DNA of 64,000 bases from Lindgomyces ingoldianus (lineage: Eukaryota > Ascomycota > Dothideomycetes > Pleosporales > Lindgomycetaceae), in NCBI RefSeq assembly GCF_010093535.1, contig NW_022985218.1, positions 52,491 to 116,490 on the forward strand. Direction: 5' to 3'. The notes under the pieces were generated by a model, which was given only the letters and a program-made list of their open reading frames with translations, was not told the DNA's origin and searched no databases. Each line of letters opens with the position of its first letter. The stretch's first letter is position 1. Below, in pieces: positions 35,839-48,200 of the stretch. Position numbers and translations under genes: made by a program.

Positions 35839-36985
35839 TCAGACGATATAAGCGTAGCAGAGTTCGTCCTTCTCTCCCCTCCCACAATATTTGCTGTCAT
35901 GAAGGTGGTATCGACACTTCTGCCTTGCTCCCTCATTATCCCTCAGCGAAGCAAATGCATTCTGGAAATTGACAATAATATCCTGCCCGGCCTCCAATTC
36001 CGCCATTGTATGCTCAACATCGGTAACGAACATGATTGGATAGTCACCCAAATCCGGAAGCTGTCCAATTGGAAATCTGCCGGTCTGAATGGTCATAGGC
36101 GCGACATGACCATCAAGAGCAGCCAATCCCCAGATAAGATAGTCAACGACAAACTTCTTGAGACCCGTCAGGCCTGGGGAAGAGTAGCTGTAGACCTCGT
36201 GGACGAAGTCAACTGGGGGGGGAAAGTCCGGCCTAAAGGAGCGAAGAATTTGGTTCATGACCGCGTCTCGAAAGTCAGGAGCACCGAGCTCTTTTCCGAG
36301 GAAGTACGCACGGAAGAGCTCACGTCCAACCGGGGGTAACTTCCCGGTATTGTCGAGGCTGGAGTTTGCCATCTCTGCCATGCCAAATTTTGGGTAATCT
36401 TCGACGATGGCGTTCGAGGTGCGCTCGTTGGAATTGTTCAACGCAATCTGAAAGAAGTTTTTATCCATATTCGGAGTTGGGAAGAAGGGAAGATCCCAGA
36501 GCCAGAGAGAATAATAGTTGAAGATGTGAGCTGGAACATTGGCTAGCCGAGTACCGTGGGCATGAATATCCTGGCAAACCTTCTGCGAGACATATATGTC
36601 AGTGAAATGTACATTATGCTGTTGTTGTTGTAGCAGCGAGACTTACCTTGCCCCAGCAGTCCTTCCCAAGCTCCTCTCGAGATACAGGGAAAGTACGTCC
36701 ACCTTGTTCGACTTCGATGTGGAAGAGCGTAACGCCCTTGAGTCTCTTGTGAGCTTGTTGAAACTTTCGGTGCCAACCAGTCGTCTGAATGAAATGTTTG
36801 GCCGAGCTGATCTGACTGGAGCGTGAAGCTGGAGCTGTAGGTGGTGCAGGCGCTGTAGGTGGAGGCGGAGCTGCATTTGCATTTATACCAGCTTTGGAAG
36901 AGGTGGGTTTGGAGACGCTGAGTTGCTCTTGATGACCGCCACCGCGATTTGCGCGGCTGCGGGTAGCATATTGACGCGGTGCCAT
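35839..36985 (-). CDS. Conserved-looking protein of unknown function
   Basis: Two exons (36985-36647, 36582-35839) with a 64-nt intron bearing a GTAAGT donor give 360 aa. The N-terminus is basic and low-complexity (MAPRQYATRSRANRGGG, then an Ala/Pro run). The middle has FHIEVEQGGRTFPVSREELG, which faintly resembles the start of a fungal BTB-like fold. Later helices (RELFRAYFLGKELGAPDFRD) are like those after the BTB core, where a YVFGDKL-type motif is usual. The C-terminus carries CRYHLHDSKYCGRGEKDELC with a possible metal-binding Cys/His set. BTB-like architecture is my best guess; no function is claimed. It converges with the TTC36-like gene. Confidence 0.7.
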
Positions 36986-38188
36986 TTCTGTTAGAGAAGG
37001 ATAGTGCCAGCGAGGATTAGAATATGGTGTACTTAGGTTAGCGTCAACATCACTGACTGCCTTGGCTCGGAAAAGATTTGCTCCGGATTGCGCGCTTTGG
37101 GAGGTCGTGGAAGGGTTGACTGGGTGATAATGTTTAGTGAAGGTGACTGGAGGAGTGGAGAGTTCAGGTGAATCTACTCCACTTCTGCATTGCCGTTCTC
37201 TTGGGATTTTCTCTCGCGAAGTCTAATGGCCATTGAGAATGCCTAGAGACCTTCCATTAACTTTTTATCTGCTTCTCTTCTAAGGTTGAACCCCCGCCAT
37301 ATCGTCCAAACTCAACATCACCTCCACGTGCATAAAATCTGTCAAAAATTAAAGAGGGCATACGATATATTCTAATGATAAGTTATTCATTTCACTAATA
37401 CGATTTGGGGAGAATCTAGATATAGATGGAATTCTCTAGACTCTAGGTGTCAAGATCTAGTCGCAAGACTTGAATGACTTATCCAAGCAACCAATCCTTC
37501 CATGACATACCCTCTCAAACACCACGGTTTAGCAGCCCCGTCCAACATACCAGATATAAAAGGATAGTGAGATGTAAGTGAGTAAATTAGTTGTATATTA
37601 ATTACCCGTAGAAGACACCCGGCTGAACATCCTCGGATCATATTTGAGTCTGCTCCAACGCAACCCATCTCCCTAGTTCTTTCAACTATCCATCAATATG
37701 CCAAATATCGCAGAATTAAAAACTCCTGAAAATTTACTCCCAAGCTGTAATTAGTCGCCCCACTGCGATTTTCCTGCTCAAAATGTCACTCGCTCAACCC
37801 CAAACAGATTACAAATTTGGCCAGATATGGTCGTTTGGGCTTGAGTGCATTGACTTTTCTATGTACCCTGTAGAGGAAAGAGCAAATAGGTTGGTCTTGA
37901 AACCACACTTGGCAGGATACTGGACGATGGCACTGGATATGAGCATTCGCGGACAACTTTTCGATTACCCGACTGCACAAAGGGGAATCAAAAGGAAGCT
38001 CCGTGGTGGAGAATTCCCCCTTTGTGGAGGAGGGTTAAGTGCTTGGAGTTCTGGTAGTGAAGAAAAACCTCTCGAAACCTCTCGAAACCCCATGGAATAG
38101 CTTGAGGAATGTATCCACGACGCCAATACAGCCTTGAACGTTAGTCTCGTAGGTGTTAGTTCACCTAGATTTGGTCAGTGCCTGAAGT
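36986..38188. other. Intergenic
   Basis: No supported gene. The open frame at 37783-38100 (+) has no domain resemblance. The left part should contain the promoter of the minus-strand gene ending at 36985. Confidence 0.4.
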
Positions 38189-38796
38189 TTCTGTTGCACT
38201 GTGTTTAATAGAACGTAACTGTTACTGTAAATAGTGTTTTTAGGGCGTTCCTAGCAGCAATAGAGTTTCGTTATTACAGAGAGCGTGAATCAAAACGGCC
38301 TTACAGGCAGTAACAGTTACTGCTAAGTCAATTAATTGTAAAGCTACTGTTTAGTGCAGTTACTGCAGTAACCAGTGTTTCTAGAGGCTCTAGAGGGCTA
38401 GTTGCGGAGATTGTTTAACTCTAAGTAAACAGCAATCTAGTTGCGTTGTAGTTGCAGAGCCTTAATTAAAGTACTTACAGCTTGTAGCAGGGATAGATAG
38501 TAAGTTAATAGCCATCTTATACAGCGTTAGATAGTGCTTACTCCTAATTTAATGCCACTAAGCGAGTGGACCTCTATAGATTATGTTGTCTTTAGCTGCA
38601 ACAAGGAGATTAGATTAAGCAGTATTAATGTACTGCTGCAGCTTGTTTGCCAGGCGTGCCTCCTATTCCACAGTAGCCCCTATACTACTACGCGCAAAAA
38701 CGTCCTCCACGAGCGCGTTACTAGAACACTAAGAAATTAATTAGTATAGGCAGTTACTGCAGTAACTATAGCCTTATTTACTGTACAGTAACAGAA
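38189..38796. repeat. Palindrome-rich repeat block, possible miniature transposon
   Basis: The outer edges are weakly inverted: TTCTGTTGCACTGT at the left and, on the reverse strand, TTCTGTTACTGT at the right. Both are followed inward by TAATA-like sequence and GTTACTG. Inside, GTAACTG/CAGTTAC words recur (38215-38228, 38308-38323, 38356-38373, 38751-38766), often as small palindromes. GAAGT occurs just outside both ends, but no convincing 8-bp duplication is seen. A short inverted-repeat element of about 0.6 kb is possible; its limits are uncertain. Confidence 0.35.
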
Positions 38797-38879
38797 GTCA
38801 ATTCACTTTCGTTCTAACTGGAAACTTTCATGTCAGAACCTCTACCAGATGGGATAAATTCACACAGTTCCTGATTGAG

Positions 38880-39330
38880 AATTTTCGAATAGCTGGCATA
38901 TCTGGTGCAACGAAACATTAGTTGAAAGTCAGTAGAGGACACTAGCGTAGAAATTCTGAGCTTCTGTAACTTCATGAGACGAGACCACTCCGTTTCCGTT
39001 TCAAGACAAAAGCAATCCTTGTCAACTAGTATGAGTTGTTCAAGGTCATTGTTGCCGAATCACAGGTATTCAAGCCTATGGCATCTCTCTAAAAGTAGAT
39101 ATCTTGAGTTTTCTCCAGGTTAGGCTAACAATGTAATGGCCTGACTGCAGAGGCACAGGTGGCTACTCGGGGTAATTTTACCGTCTAATTACAAGTAGAG
39201 ATCTTGGATTTCTGAGTAAATCTGGTGGAGAATTTGAATCGCAATGTATGGTTATTTCGCATCAGGTATGAACCACTTCAGATTACCATTGGAATTGTGC
39301 AAAGAAGTAGCGACAAATTATTGTCCGTTC
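38880..39330 (-). pseudogene. LRR-like relic
   Basis: On the minus strand one frame reads like leucine-rich repeats: CHRLEYL, a stop, FGNNDLEQLILVDKD, then WSRLMKLQKLRIS, which resembles the C-terminal part of fungal F-box/LRR proteins. Several stops interrupt it, including one at the LEYL position and others upstream. No start or F-box is visible. It may be the tail of a lost F-box gene. Confidence 0.35.
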
Positions 39331-40164
39331 TGGGGTTATCAGAATCTCTTCCGGGGGGAATTTGAAGATAAACGCCTTGGATATATCGAAGTATGTTGCC
39401 GTTTGGGTGGTTGAGATCAATTATAGCTTTCTGTGCTATAGGAATGAAGTCGTAATAAATGTCTTCCACCGAGTTAGGAAGATGAAATCTCGAAGCGCCT
39501 TGTTGACCAGAGCAAGGGCTGTTCTATCAGCGCTGGAAAGAATCTGGTATGAGGAATTCCAGGCAGTTCAACGCTGTGGCACCTGAGACTGCTTATATGG
39601 TAAATGGCAATGGTTTTGACCCCGCAAGAAGCTGCTGAATATTCGTGCAGGTAGATATGGCGACATGACGGGAATATTCGATTCAGCTGAGATTACTATG
39701 GTATGTCATAAGTTGAGTGTTGTATCGGTAAGCTAACGAAGAAGATAGTCCAAGCCGTCGACAATTATAGAAGGAGGGCTGATCGAATAATTGTGAGAGC
39801 GGGTATAATGGTCTACGAATAATGACAATAGCAACCCTAGGGGACATTTAGGCGTACTTGGTAAATAGTTCATGAGCACTCCCCTAATCTTCACCATATC
39901 TACCGCAGAACAGTGGCAGGCTAGATTTAATGGAATATACCTCTTGCTGATATTAAACAGAACGTCAGGACGCAGACCTCTACTATAAATTCTCCATGTC
40001 ATGTCCCCCGTTAAGTCCATGACTAGTAAAGTGCAAACTGTTGTTAAAAGTCGCGAACCAAATAAAGCTAGCGCGTCTCGCAATGGTAGCCGAATTCCTT
40101 TGACTCCACCTCCCATCCGTAAATCACCTACATCACCGAACTAGAATTCTGGCTCGGCGCAGTT
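39331..40164. other. Intergenic with one long unsupported open frame
   Basis: A minus-strand open frame at 39733-40116 (127 aa, with VLFNISKRYIPLNLACHCSA) could be part of a decayed ankyrin or F-box-like gene, but no domain is firm. The promoter of the F-box/ankyrin gene lies at the right end. Confidence 0.35.
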
Positions 40165-41715
40165 ATGGAGCTCATAGATCTGCCTCCAGAGATTATTCGC
40201 GAGATTCTCGTACATGCAGTGAAAGTTCGTGGAATCAAGCGCGGCTTGAGACTAAGGCTGATCAATCGTATGAGTTTCCTTGCATGAATACGTTACTCGG
40301 CTAACTCACCTTCAGCATACTTTGCAACCGAGGTCTTGCAGGCTCTCTATCAGACAGACCTCCTAGAAGATCTAGTGGAGAACAAAGGTCTCAAGCGGAG
40401 TCATGACACTTGGCACATCCAATTCTGGCGATCGTATCTTGTTCATAAAATTACTGTCAATAGAGATCCGAAATGGGGCTCTTTGAACATCATCCTCCAT
40501 ATCGCAAAATATCTTTGCGAGCAAACCGGGAGAGAGGACGACAACACATTGCGAGTTTTTGTTACCGCAATGTGTTACCGACCGTATCGTTTACTAGAAC
40601 ATGAGCGTAGGTGCCGGAGGCCTTTCCATGCCGATGATGTCAAGAACCCAAGATATCTTCTCCAAGCTGCCATAGTCAACCGATGTCCTCGGGTTGTGCA
40701 AAAGATCTTGGACGCTAGCAATACACCCGCAACCATCCTAGACCCAAAAATAAGCACAGATGTGCTTGGTACCCCTTCTCTTCTAGCTGGAGAGTATGGG
40801 GACCATACTACTCTTTCCATTATATTTAAGAGTACCTTCAGAAGGCTTGACGAAAAGAGAGAAGAAGCCTTATCTGGTGCTGTCCGTCAAGGTCGCCTTG
40901 ACAACATCCAGTACATTTTGGATTTTGGTCCAGTCAACTTCATCTCTAGCTCCCATACCATAGAGAATGGCTTGCTTTCTGGTACGATGAAGAGCCTAGT
41001 CGCCGACTTCCCCTTCCAACTATACTCGCTCCTCCGAGAACGTCATTCTGAGCGATATCCTATTCTGTGTGATACCCCCGAAATAGACATAAGCGAATTG
41101 TTGGACGATGTGGCCAGGTATAGCTCCCGGACAGATATCATAGAAAATCTTCTTGATGCGGGCGCTGTCCTTCAGTCAAACGTTGCTCCAAGGGACCAAA
41201 CACACTACCCGTCTCGTCATTATCCAGATCCAGCAGATCCCCGATGGCCTTGGAATGCATTACGTCGAGCAGTGATTGGCACAAACGAAAAAACTGTGCA
41301 GCTGTTATTATCCCGAGGTGCAGATCCAAATTCTACGGACGATGATGTCCTTTGGCATGCTTCAAGCTCTGGTTGCCTTGGTATTGTGCGCATGCTATTA
41401 GATCATGGTGCCGAGGTCGATCGTGTCCCAAAGCCTCCTCGGACTCTAGATACGAACCGTTTAGACTCGCCATTTGTTCGTGCTGTCTTGCTTGAGCATA
41501 CAAAAATGTGCCTATTCTTGCTTAAGAGAGGCGCAAGCCTGAAGGCAAGTGGAGAGGAGGCTCTCCGGAGAGCTAGTGAAGAAGGCCTGGAGTCCATGGT
41601 CCAGTTTTTGATCAATCATGGAGTGAGGGCGAACCTGGAGTGTGTCAAGGCTGCAGTGAAAGCTGGAAACTATAAGCTGGCAAATCTATTTCTCGCCAGC
41701 ATGTTCCGAAAGTGA
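40165..41715 (+). CDS. F-box-like, ankyrin-repeat protein
   Basis: Two exons (40165-40267, 40316-41715) with a 48-nt GT-AG intron give 500 aa. The N-terminus MELIDLPPEIIREILVHAV is an F-box-like start and is followed by RLINPYFATEVLQALY, the usual second part of fungal F-box-like domains. The C-terminal half has ankyrin repeats (LLSRGADPNSTDDDVLWHAS, VRMLLDHGAEVDRV, LKRGASLKASGEEALRRASE, FLINHGVRA). Such proteins are thought to be substrate receptors of SCF ubiquitin ligases, which is inference here. The short first exon was included because it adds the F-box in frame at a GTATGA...TTCAG intron. Confidence 0.8.
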
Positions 41716-43782
41716 AGCTACTGCGCGTTCTGTCAAGGGGGAGTGTTTTGGAACATTTTGTTTAAGAAACACCTACCGTCGAAGGAGAATCTCCGATGCG
41801 TTATCAGCAAGGACAGGCCTATCAGGAAGCCTAGTGATAACTGAATATGCTATTGCACTGAACTTAACGTCAAAACATATGCCTACAACCCCAGCACACC
41901 CTTTGGGACTAGCACTGGATCTCAGCACATTCTCCTCTACCACACACTCAGCATTTCAAAATTTGCTATTCCGCCCTGCCTCACTCTCCCTCCACGACAT
42001 CCATATTCCCTCCCCACAATAACCCGCCGATCCCCAACCCGAACCACACCCCCGGAACCCCTCGCTCCACCACAGCGATCTACAACCATCCCTTCCATCT
42101 GATCAGGCTTGCATTATCGATACGCTCCCCTCCCTGTCCAGTCCCTCCACGCACCTGATTACGTGTGATAAGGCACTTCGCTTCGCAACCACGTGTGTAA
42201 CGCAACGCTCACTCTCACGCATCGCAGCCTTCCATGCACAGCTAGCGTCTCCAATCCAATCCAGAAACAGACAGAAATCCGAGAATCGGTCATATGCGAT
42301 GCATGTCAGCGGGCAGTAATCGATTGATGACCTCTTAGAAATACATATGCAGGATTGCTGCTGTGTTGCAAGCGAGCTGCAACATCGGAGTCAGGCAAAA
42401 CTTCTACATATGAAGCGGAGAATGACATTGACAATGAGCGTAACCAAGACCACCAGTTAGTGGCTGTGCAAATATTGGATTTAGGGATATCAATAGTCAG
42501 TGCACAGTGTCCTCGGATTCCCCGTGGCGGTGCAGTCCGGGCTCGCGCCACGCTGATACACACGAACTCGGTGCATCCGCCGCCACAGCTTCAGCCCAGC
42601 TAGTTGACTAAAGTTATTGGAACGGACATTTGGACTGCATTATCTTGTTTCGCACTCGTATCCCAGTTTTCCGGCCGGTGACTCAAAATAAGAAGTATTA
42701 TTGTCCGGCCGTCTGTCTGTTGATGAAGTGGCCGTTTCATCCTAACGACGATCTGTGTCCCGTATGTTTCAAATCTCGCAGATCCTTGCGATCCTCGTAA
42801 CAACAAAATTTGTTGCATTGACCAAAAATATTCTCACGACAGCGCCGGCACAGCTCTGCAAAATACATGATGAAGCTTAAACATCTGCATTTAGTTACTG
42901 GATTCTCATTTGTCGTCGGAGTAGTACTAACACTACCTGTACTTTGGTATTGCTGTGCCGCAGCACCGCCTTCCCCCCTTTCCACAGCTCATTCACAATT
43001 CCACCCATCCATCCATTCATCATCCACTCAGAAAATCCATAAATCCCTGCCGTGCCATCCAACCACAAACCATGCAATCACATCCATATCCGCAGAATCC
43101 CTCCCCTAGCCTCCTGGTAGATAGAACAAATGAGATGAAGAAAACACATGCCTCCCTAAGTTAAAATAGGCTGTAATATAAACATACATCCTTCCAAGAA
43201 AAGATATTTGTTGACAGGTTAAGGATTAACGCTGCTGTTGTGTTCCAAAAACGGAAGAAACGTGAATGAGACTTGGTACGTTTCAAACACAAACATTTTT
43301 CAACGTATCATGGAGCGCGTGACCAACATCAGAATCCTTTGCTGTCCTTTCATCTTTCTTCGTGGAGAGACGTAAGAGAAGAATCGAAGTGGATGTCAAA
43401 AAGAAACAATAAATGGAGAAATTGGATATCGGTCCCCTTGCCCTATTAATTTGCCGGCGCTTTTTTGCAGTGACATACGAAGGAAATAAGGTGCGCGCGC
43501 GCTGGTATAGCGAGAATAGAGGAAGGAGGTTAAAGGGGGTAATGCGTTGGGTAATGCGGCTGGATCTCGCGAGAAAAAGTAGAAGGTCCAGTCCACAAGC
43601 ATAGGGAGAAGAAACGAAACAAAACAAAGTGCATGCAAGCGAGGGCCCGTCACATAGATATTGATTGGCCGATTCCGAACTCCAAACACACGCCTTGTCC
43701 AACGAAACACTCCGGGATATAGTCCGCCTTACAAAGCAATCGCAGTACTGGAAGAGAAGGCCGAAGCGATGGTTGACTGTTC
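41716..43782. other. 2-kb intergenic stretch
   Basis: No supported gene on either strand. The sequence near 42940-43090 is rich in CCATCC/CATTCA words without forming a clean repeat. Minus-strand open frames at 43283-43816 are not protein-like. Confidence 0.4.
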
Positions 43783-45265
43783 TCACGAATGGAATAGATC
43801 CCAGGCTCTTGCGCAAAGTTGAATGAACTCTTCCTTCTTCTTTCGCTGTGTCTCGGGGGTATCACGACCCTCGCCGAATGGCCCGGGTCTCGCTTGCTGA
43901 CGTCCGAGTGGTGGCGTTCCCATGTCTCGCTCATACTCATCTCGGCCTCGTCTCCTCGAGCTTCCACTGCGATGAAGATCTGCATTCGGTGGGTAAGCCT
44001 GTGATGCATTTTTGTTCGGCATCGGCGACGGTGGAGTCGGGGGCTGGTGGCCACCATAGTGAACAATGCGGGGTAAGAGGTCTTCACGCCCACCAGACAG
44101 TGAGTGAACAGCCTCTTCAGCGGACTTGTACTCACGTGGGCGAGCAGACTGCGGAGGTTGCTGCTGTTGGGGGTGAGGTGGGTACCCGCTCGGCGACGGC
44201 AGCGGCGGCTGGTGGTTTGAATGCGACGAATGGCCGGGGCTGTTGTTGAAATGGCTGCGAGGAGCACCAAGAGGTTCGCCGGGGAAGACATCGGAGATTG
44301 GTGGCAGTCGGTTATTTGTTTGCGTTGCAGGGACGTGGTGAATATGGGAAGTCTGTGACAGGTTTGACGGGCCGTTGGCGACGTGACGGGACGGCGGGAC
44401 GTTGTTGCGCAGGCCGGTGAAGGACTGGTTGATTGGCGCAGACTGGATGACCCGCTCGTTGGCAAATTGTTGGTGAGAAGGCGGCGCAATGGAGAGACCT
44501 GGGGGAGGTCCCTTCCTTCGAGAGGTGGTGGGCGTCTTCATGCCCTGGCCGAATGGGTTCATGTCAGCATGCCGTCCTCCATCCTCGTCCTGATTCCCGC
44601 CCTTGCCGTGCTTCTGGCGTGCCTCGATAATTTGCCTCTGCCTCTCCCGCATCTCGATACTCCTCTGAAGCTGCTCACGCATGGTGGGGTCCTGGGTGTG
44701 AAAGCCGGGAGACAGACAGGCGAGGCCGACGTCCTGCATTGTTGCACTGTCCTTGGAGGTAAGGGGAGCGGAGGGACGGGCAGTGAGGGCGCCGGACGAG
44801 TGAACGATGCTGTTGCCGCCGGAGAGGTCGAGTCGGCGTGGTCGATGTCGGGAGGTGGTAAGGTCTGGCGAGGAAGGCTCCTTCTTGACGACTATCTTGG
44901 GTGCCTGAGGACCCCGTGCCCTGCTTACAGACTTGCGATTAGAGGTGACTTCATGGCTGGGTGGTGACATGGAGAGGGAGGAGGAGGGGCGGAAAGTAGA
45001 AGAAGAGGAAGAATTGGAGTGGATGCTCAGAGACATACGAAAGTGGCGAGCGCTTGCCCTCCGCTCTGTGCAGGTGCGAGGAGCTGTCACTGGAGGTAGG
45101 TGAAGCATTGTCGCTGACCGGCTTAGAGATCTTGGAGTTGGGCGTGATGTGAGGTGAAGAAGTTAAGGGCGCGATGGTGGCATATGTTCTGGCGGAGCCG
45201 ACGCCATCGACCGACGGGGGCGCATGCGGCGCGGTGACCGGGGGGGCAGCGACAGCCGTTGTCAT
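43783..45265 (-). CDS. Disordered Ser/Pro-rich conserved-looking protein
   Basis: Two exons (45265-45039, 44956-43783) with an 82-nt intron (donor GTATGT, acceptor CCCAG) give 466 aa. The protein is mostly low-complexity: an Ala/Pro/Ser N-terminus, a basic PKIVVKKEPSS stretch with sumoylation-like spacing, a charged helix at about 175-200 (REQLQRSIEMRERQRQIIEA), Gln/Pro runs, and a C-terminal helix ending KKKEEFIQLCARAWDLFHS. I recognise no catalytic domain. The lysine-rich motifs suggest a nuclear protein. A 1.4-kb frame without the splice also exists, starting at 45108, but the intron adds a longer coherent N-terminus. Confidence 0.65.
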
Positions 45266-48200
45266 GGTGGTGTATAGTAAGGGTGTGAGGGGTACGTGTG
45301 GAGAGGAGGAGATAGATGAGAGGAGTGTCGCAGCAGGCTTGGGGAGAGCCCGCAACACTTAGTGTCGAAGGATGGGTTCAGCTAAGTAATCTGCGAGGAA
45401 GGTGTAACGAAGGGCGTCGGCGGACACAGCAAACGGCCAGGCGCGGTGTAGGAGGCTCAAGCGGCGGCGCACACAGGACTGCAGAGCGCACGGCGGAGAG
45501 CAGGACGGCGGAAGGAGAGAGGGTAGAGTGAAGGTGAAGCCGTGGATGCGAATGTGCACCGTGAGCGAGGAGGGACGGGGTGGGATAAAAATGGCACGCA
45601 CGGACTTGGGCAAGGCAGGCTGGGACCGGCGAGGAGTCCCTTGGAGAGTCGAGCATGCACACGACGAGACGAGCGTGGCCGGGGGCCTCAGCGCGGACGC
45701 ACGCTCACTGGCTGCTGGGGGGAGGTGCTGGCATGCCGCATTCACGGCGGGCGAGCAGACGGCTCCTCGTTGCAGCAGACCGGCGCCACAAGCCCGTCCC
45801 AAACCAGCGCCCCAGCAGCGAGCGCCGGCTGGTGACGAGGGCAGGCCTGCACCACTCGCCTGGCCGTTTCGAACTGAAGCGAACGGAGGTGCTCCCTCAT
45901 CTCATCAACTCACGATCTCAGCGCGGCCGGGCAGTCAGCACCACTCAGCGCAGCAGCGTCATCTGAGCAGGAACAGCATGAATCCACCAGTCCGCCGCTA
46001 CGCCCGTCCGCTCCAGCTGTGCGCGACGAGCCCGCCGTGATTCGACAGCAGTTGCATGCAGCATTCGCCGGCCATGTTACACGCCCATTGCCAATACACC
46101 GTCGTCGCGTGCCGCTAGCCAATCAGCGGTCCGCCTCTGGCTCACCCTCCGTGGTCCGTTCAGTGTTTCACACCTTTCAGGAGGGCATGAGGAGTGTTTG
46201 ATCACGCCCAAACCCGCAAGGCGGCTCTCCCGCTTCAACTGCCAGAGCGCCCCTCGCACTCCACCAAGATGAGGAGGGTCGACGTTCATGGCGGCCTGCT
46301 GTTTCAGGGTCCCAATTCACGAAACTTTTCCTGCGCGTTTCCTCAGAAGTTCCCCTTCTGTCTTCGCAGGCCCATGAACATCGTCTGGCCTGCATATTCA
46401 CCCCAACATCGCCTGGCCTGCGTCCGGCCGGACCAGCATCGTCACCGTCCGCTGTCCTTGCCTCCAGGATCTGCCACCAACCAACACCCAACCGCCTTCA
46501 AGCGGCGAGCCTGAGCAATATGTGGTGAGCATTCTTCCGGGACTCTTCTCCCACGTGGTTGACACCGTTCGCGCCCTTTAAAGTTTTCATGCTCTGTCTG
46601 AGCGCTTACGATCGCCCCTCACTATGCCTATTCTACCGCGCGGCTTCCCCTCTGGGCACTCACTTAGCATCCCCCTCCATACTCTCCCCGGTCTGAGCAG
46701 ATTGCGAATCGCGTATCTTTAGAACACGACGCGTGAGATAGATTAATAGCTGTTATTGCCCACTGGTTGCTCTTTTGCCTTCCTCTCAATATTTCATCCA
46801 CCGCTGCCGCACATCACGTACCTCGGATCACAAGCCAAATCTGATCCCTGAGACAAATCCCATTTCCGCTCCTCAAACTTGCTCCCCGCCGCGTGCTTCA
46901 CCCTTAATCGACCATTTGCGGGGTCATGGAGACTAGAGGTGGAAAGAGGGCACATGATGCTTCCTGAATTCATTTCTCTCAGACCTCTCATACTCAATTC
47001 ACCACCCGAACGATGGGATCGCAATCGCATCCCGGCTACAACAACAGCAATTTTCCCGCGCTTCTAGACCTCGAGATATTGCAGTCTCCCAGGATTTGCC
47101 GCTTTCAAAAAGCCGATAACTTTTCGTACCTACTTTCACTGTCATGCATGCACGACCTACGGACCTCCGCTCTCTGAAACAATTCTGCACACCGAAAAAG
47201 GTGAGACTGACCGCCAGACCGGCAGGATGGGGGAATCGCGGAAAGAATCCTCTGTGCAAGGACATGGTTGTCTTTTCGGAATACGAAAGTAACACCTGTC
47301 GTTGACAAAAAGTTGTTTCTATACCAGTTTCTCTTATTCCTCGCTTCTACTCGCCTACTTCCGTTTGCTCCTCAATTTATCCCATTCCCAGTCGATAATC
47401 AGGTACAGCTCGTAAAACCGTCTCATGGTCCAGAGCTGTGGGCCGGATCTGGATAATTAGATGCCGGACATGGCCTTAGGAAAAACTAGCAATATGGAAC
47501 CGGTGGGGTCTTACTACAGCCAACCGAGAGACCGGGACCAGGGACTACTCGAAAATCGAAAGCGATCTACATGCGTCAAGGGCAGTGACAGAAACGACTT
47601 TATCTCCTGTGTCCAAATTGATTGTGTTAACGCTATCTTAAGGATGGTGGTATCGCCATGTTGGGTCTTGCACTCTACAACGTCGCTTCTTAGAGACGGC
47701 CCGTGATACACTCTGAGGTATCTTCGCCGTGCCGGATGTACAGGGTAGAAACGAGTCACGGGTTTGGGCCGCAAGATGCGTAGTCGTCAATGTGAAGGTA
47801 TACAACCTTGGTTAGTTCGGTCTGCGATATTACATATTCCATATACATGAGGCTCTCGATATCGGGAGCCTCAAAACTTACTCACTCAACTATCTCTATC
47901 CAATTACTCTCTGTCTATTTCAAGCAACATCTCATTCACACGCATGCAATAAGTCTTGTCACCTCTTGCTATTCAGCCTCCCGTCGCGCGCAGTTCGCCG
48001 GAACGTGATCAATCCGGAGTTCATTCTCACCGCGACGATCCTTGTGCGACAATACTGCTGTGCAAGCCTCTTTCCCACCTGCTGCCCTACGTTTCGCATC
48101 ACATTCGATACTTTCTCACCACTGCAGCCGGTCCCAGCCACGCATGCCCGCTCACCCCGCTGCGTTGTGCTAGTGACACCAATATTTCGCATCCCCCGCA

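Noticed and set aside
38534..38740. Open frame inside the palindrome-rich block
   Set aside because: Short, without domain character, and fully inside repeat-like sequence.
43283..43816. Minus-strand open frame of 177 aa
   Set aside because: No recognisable domain, and it overlaps the 3' end of a better supported gene in another frame.
45359..46514. Many long open frames in GC-rich DNA
   Set aside because: GC-rich DNA has few stops; the frames overlap on both strands and none has domain or splice support.
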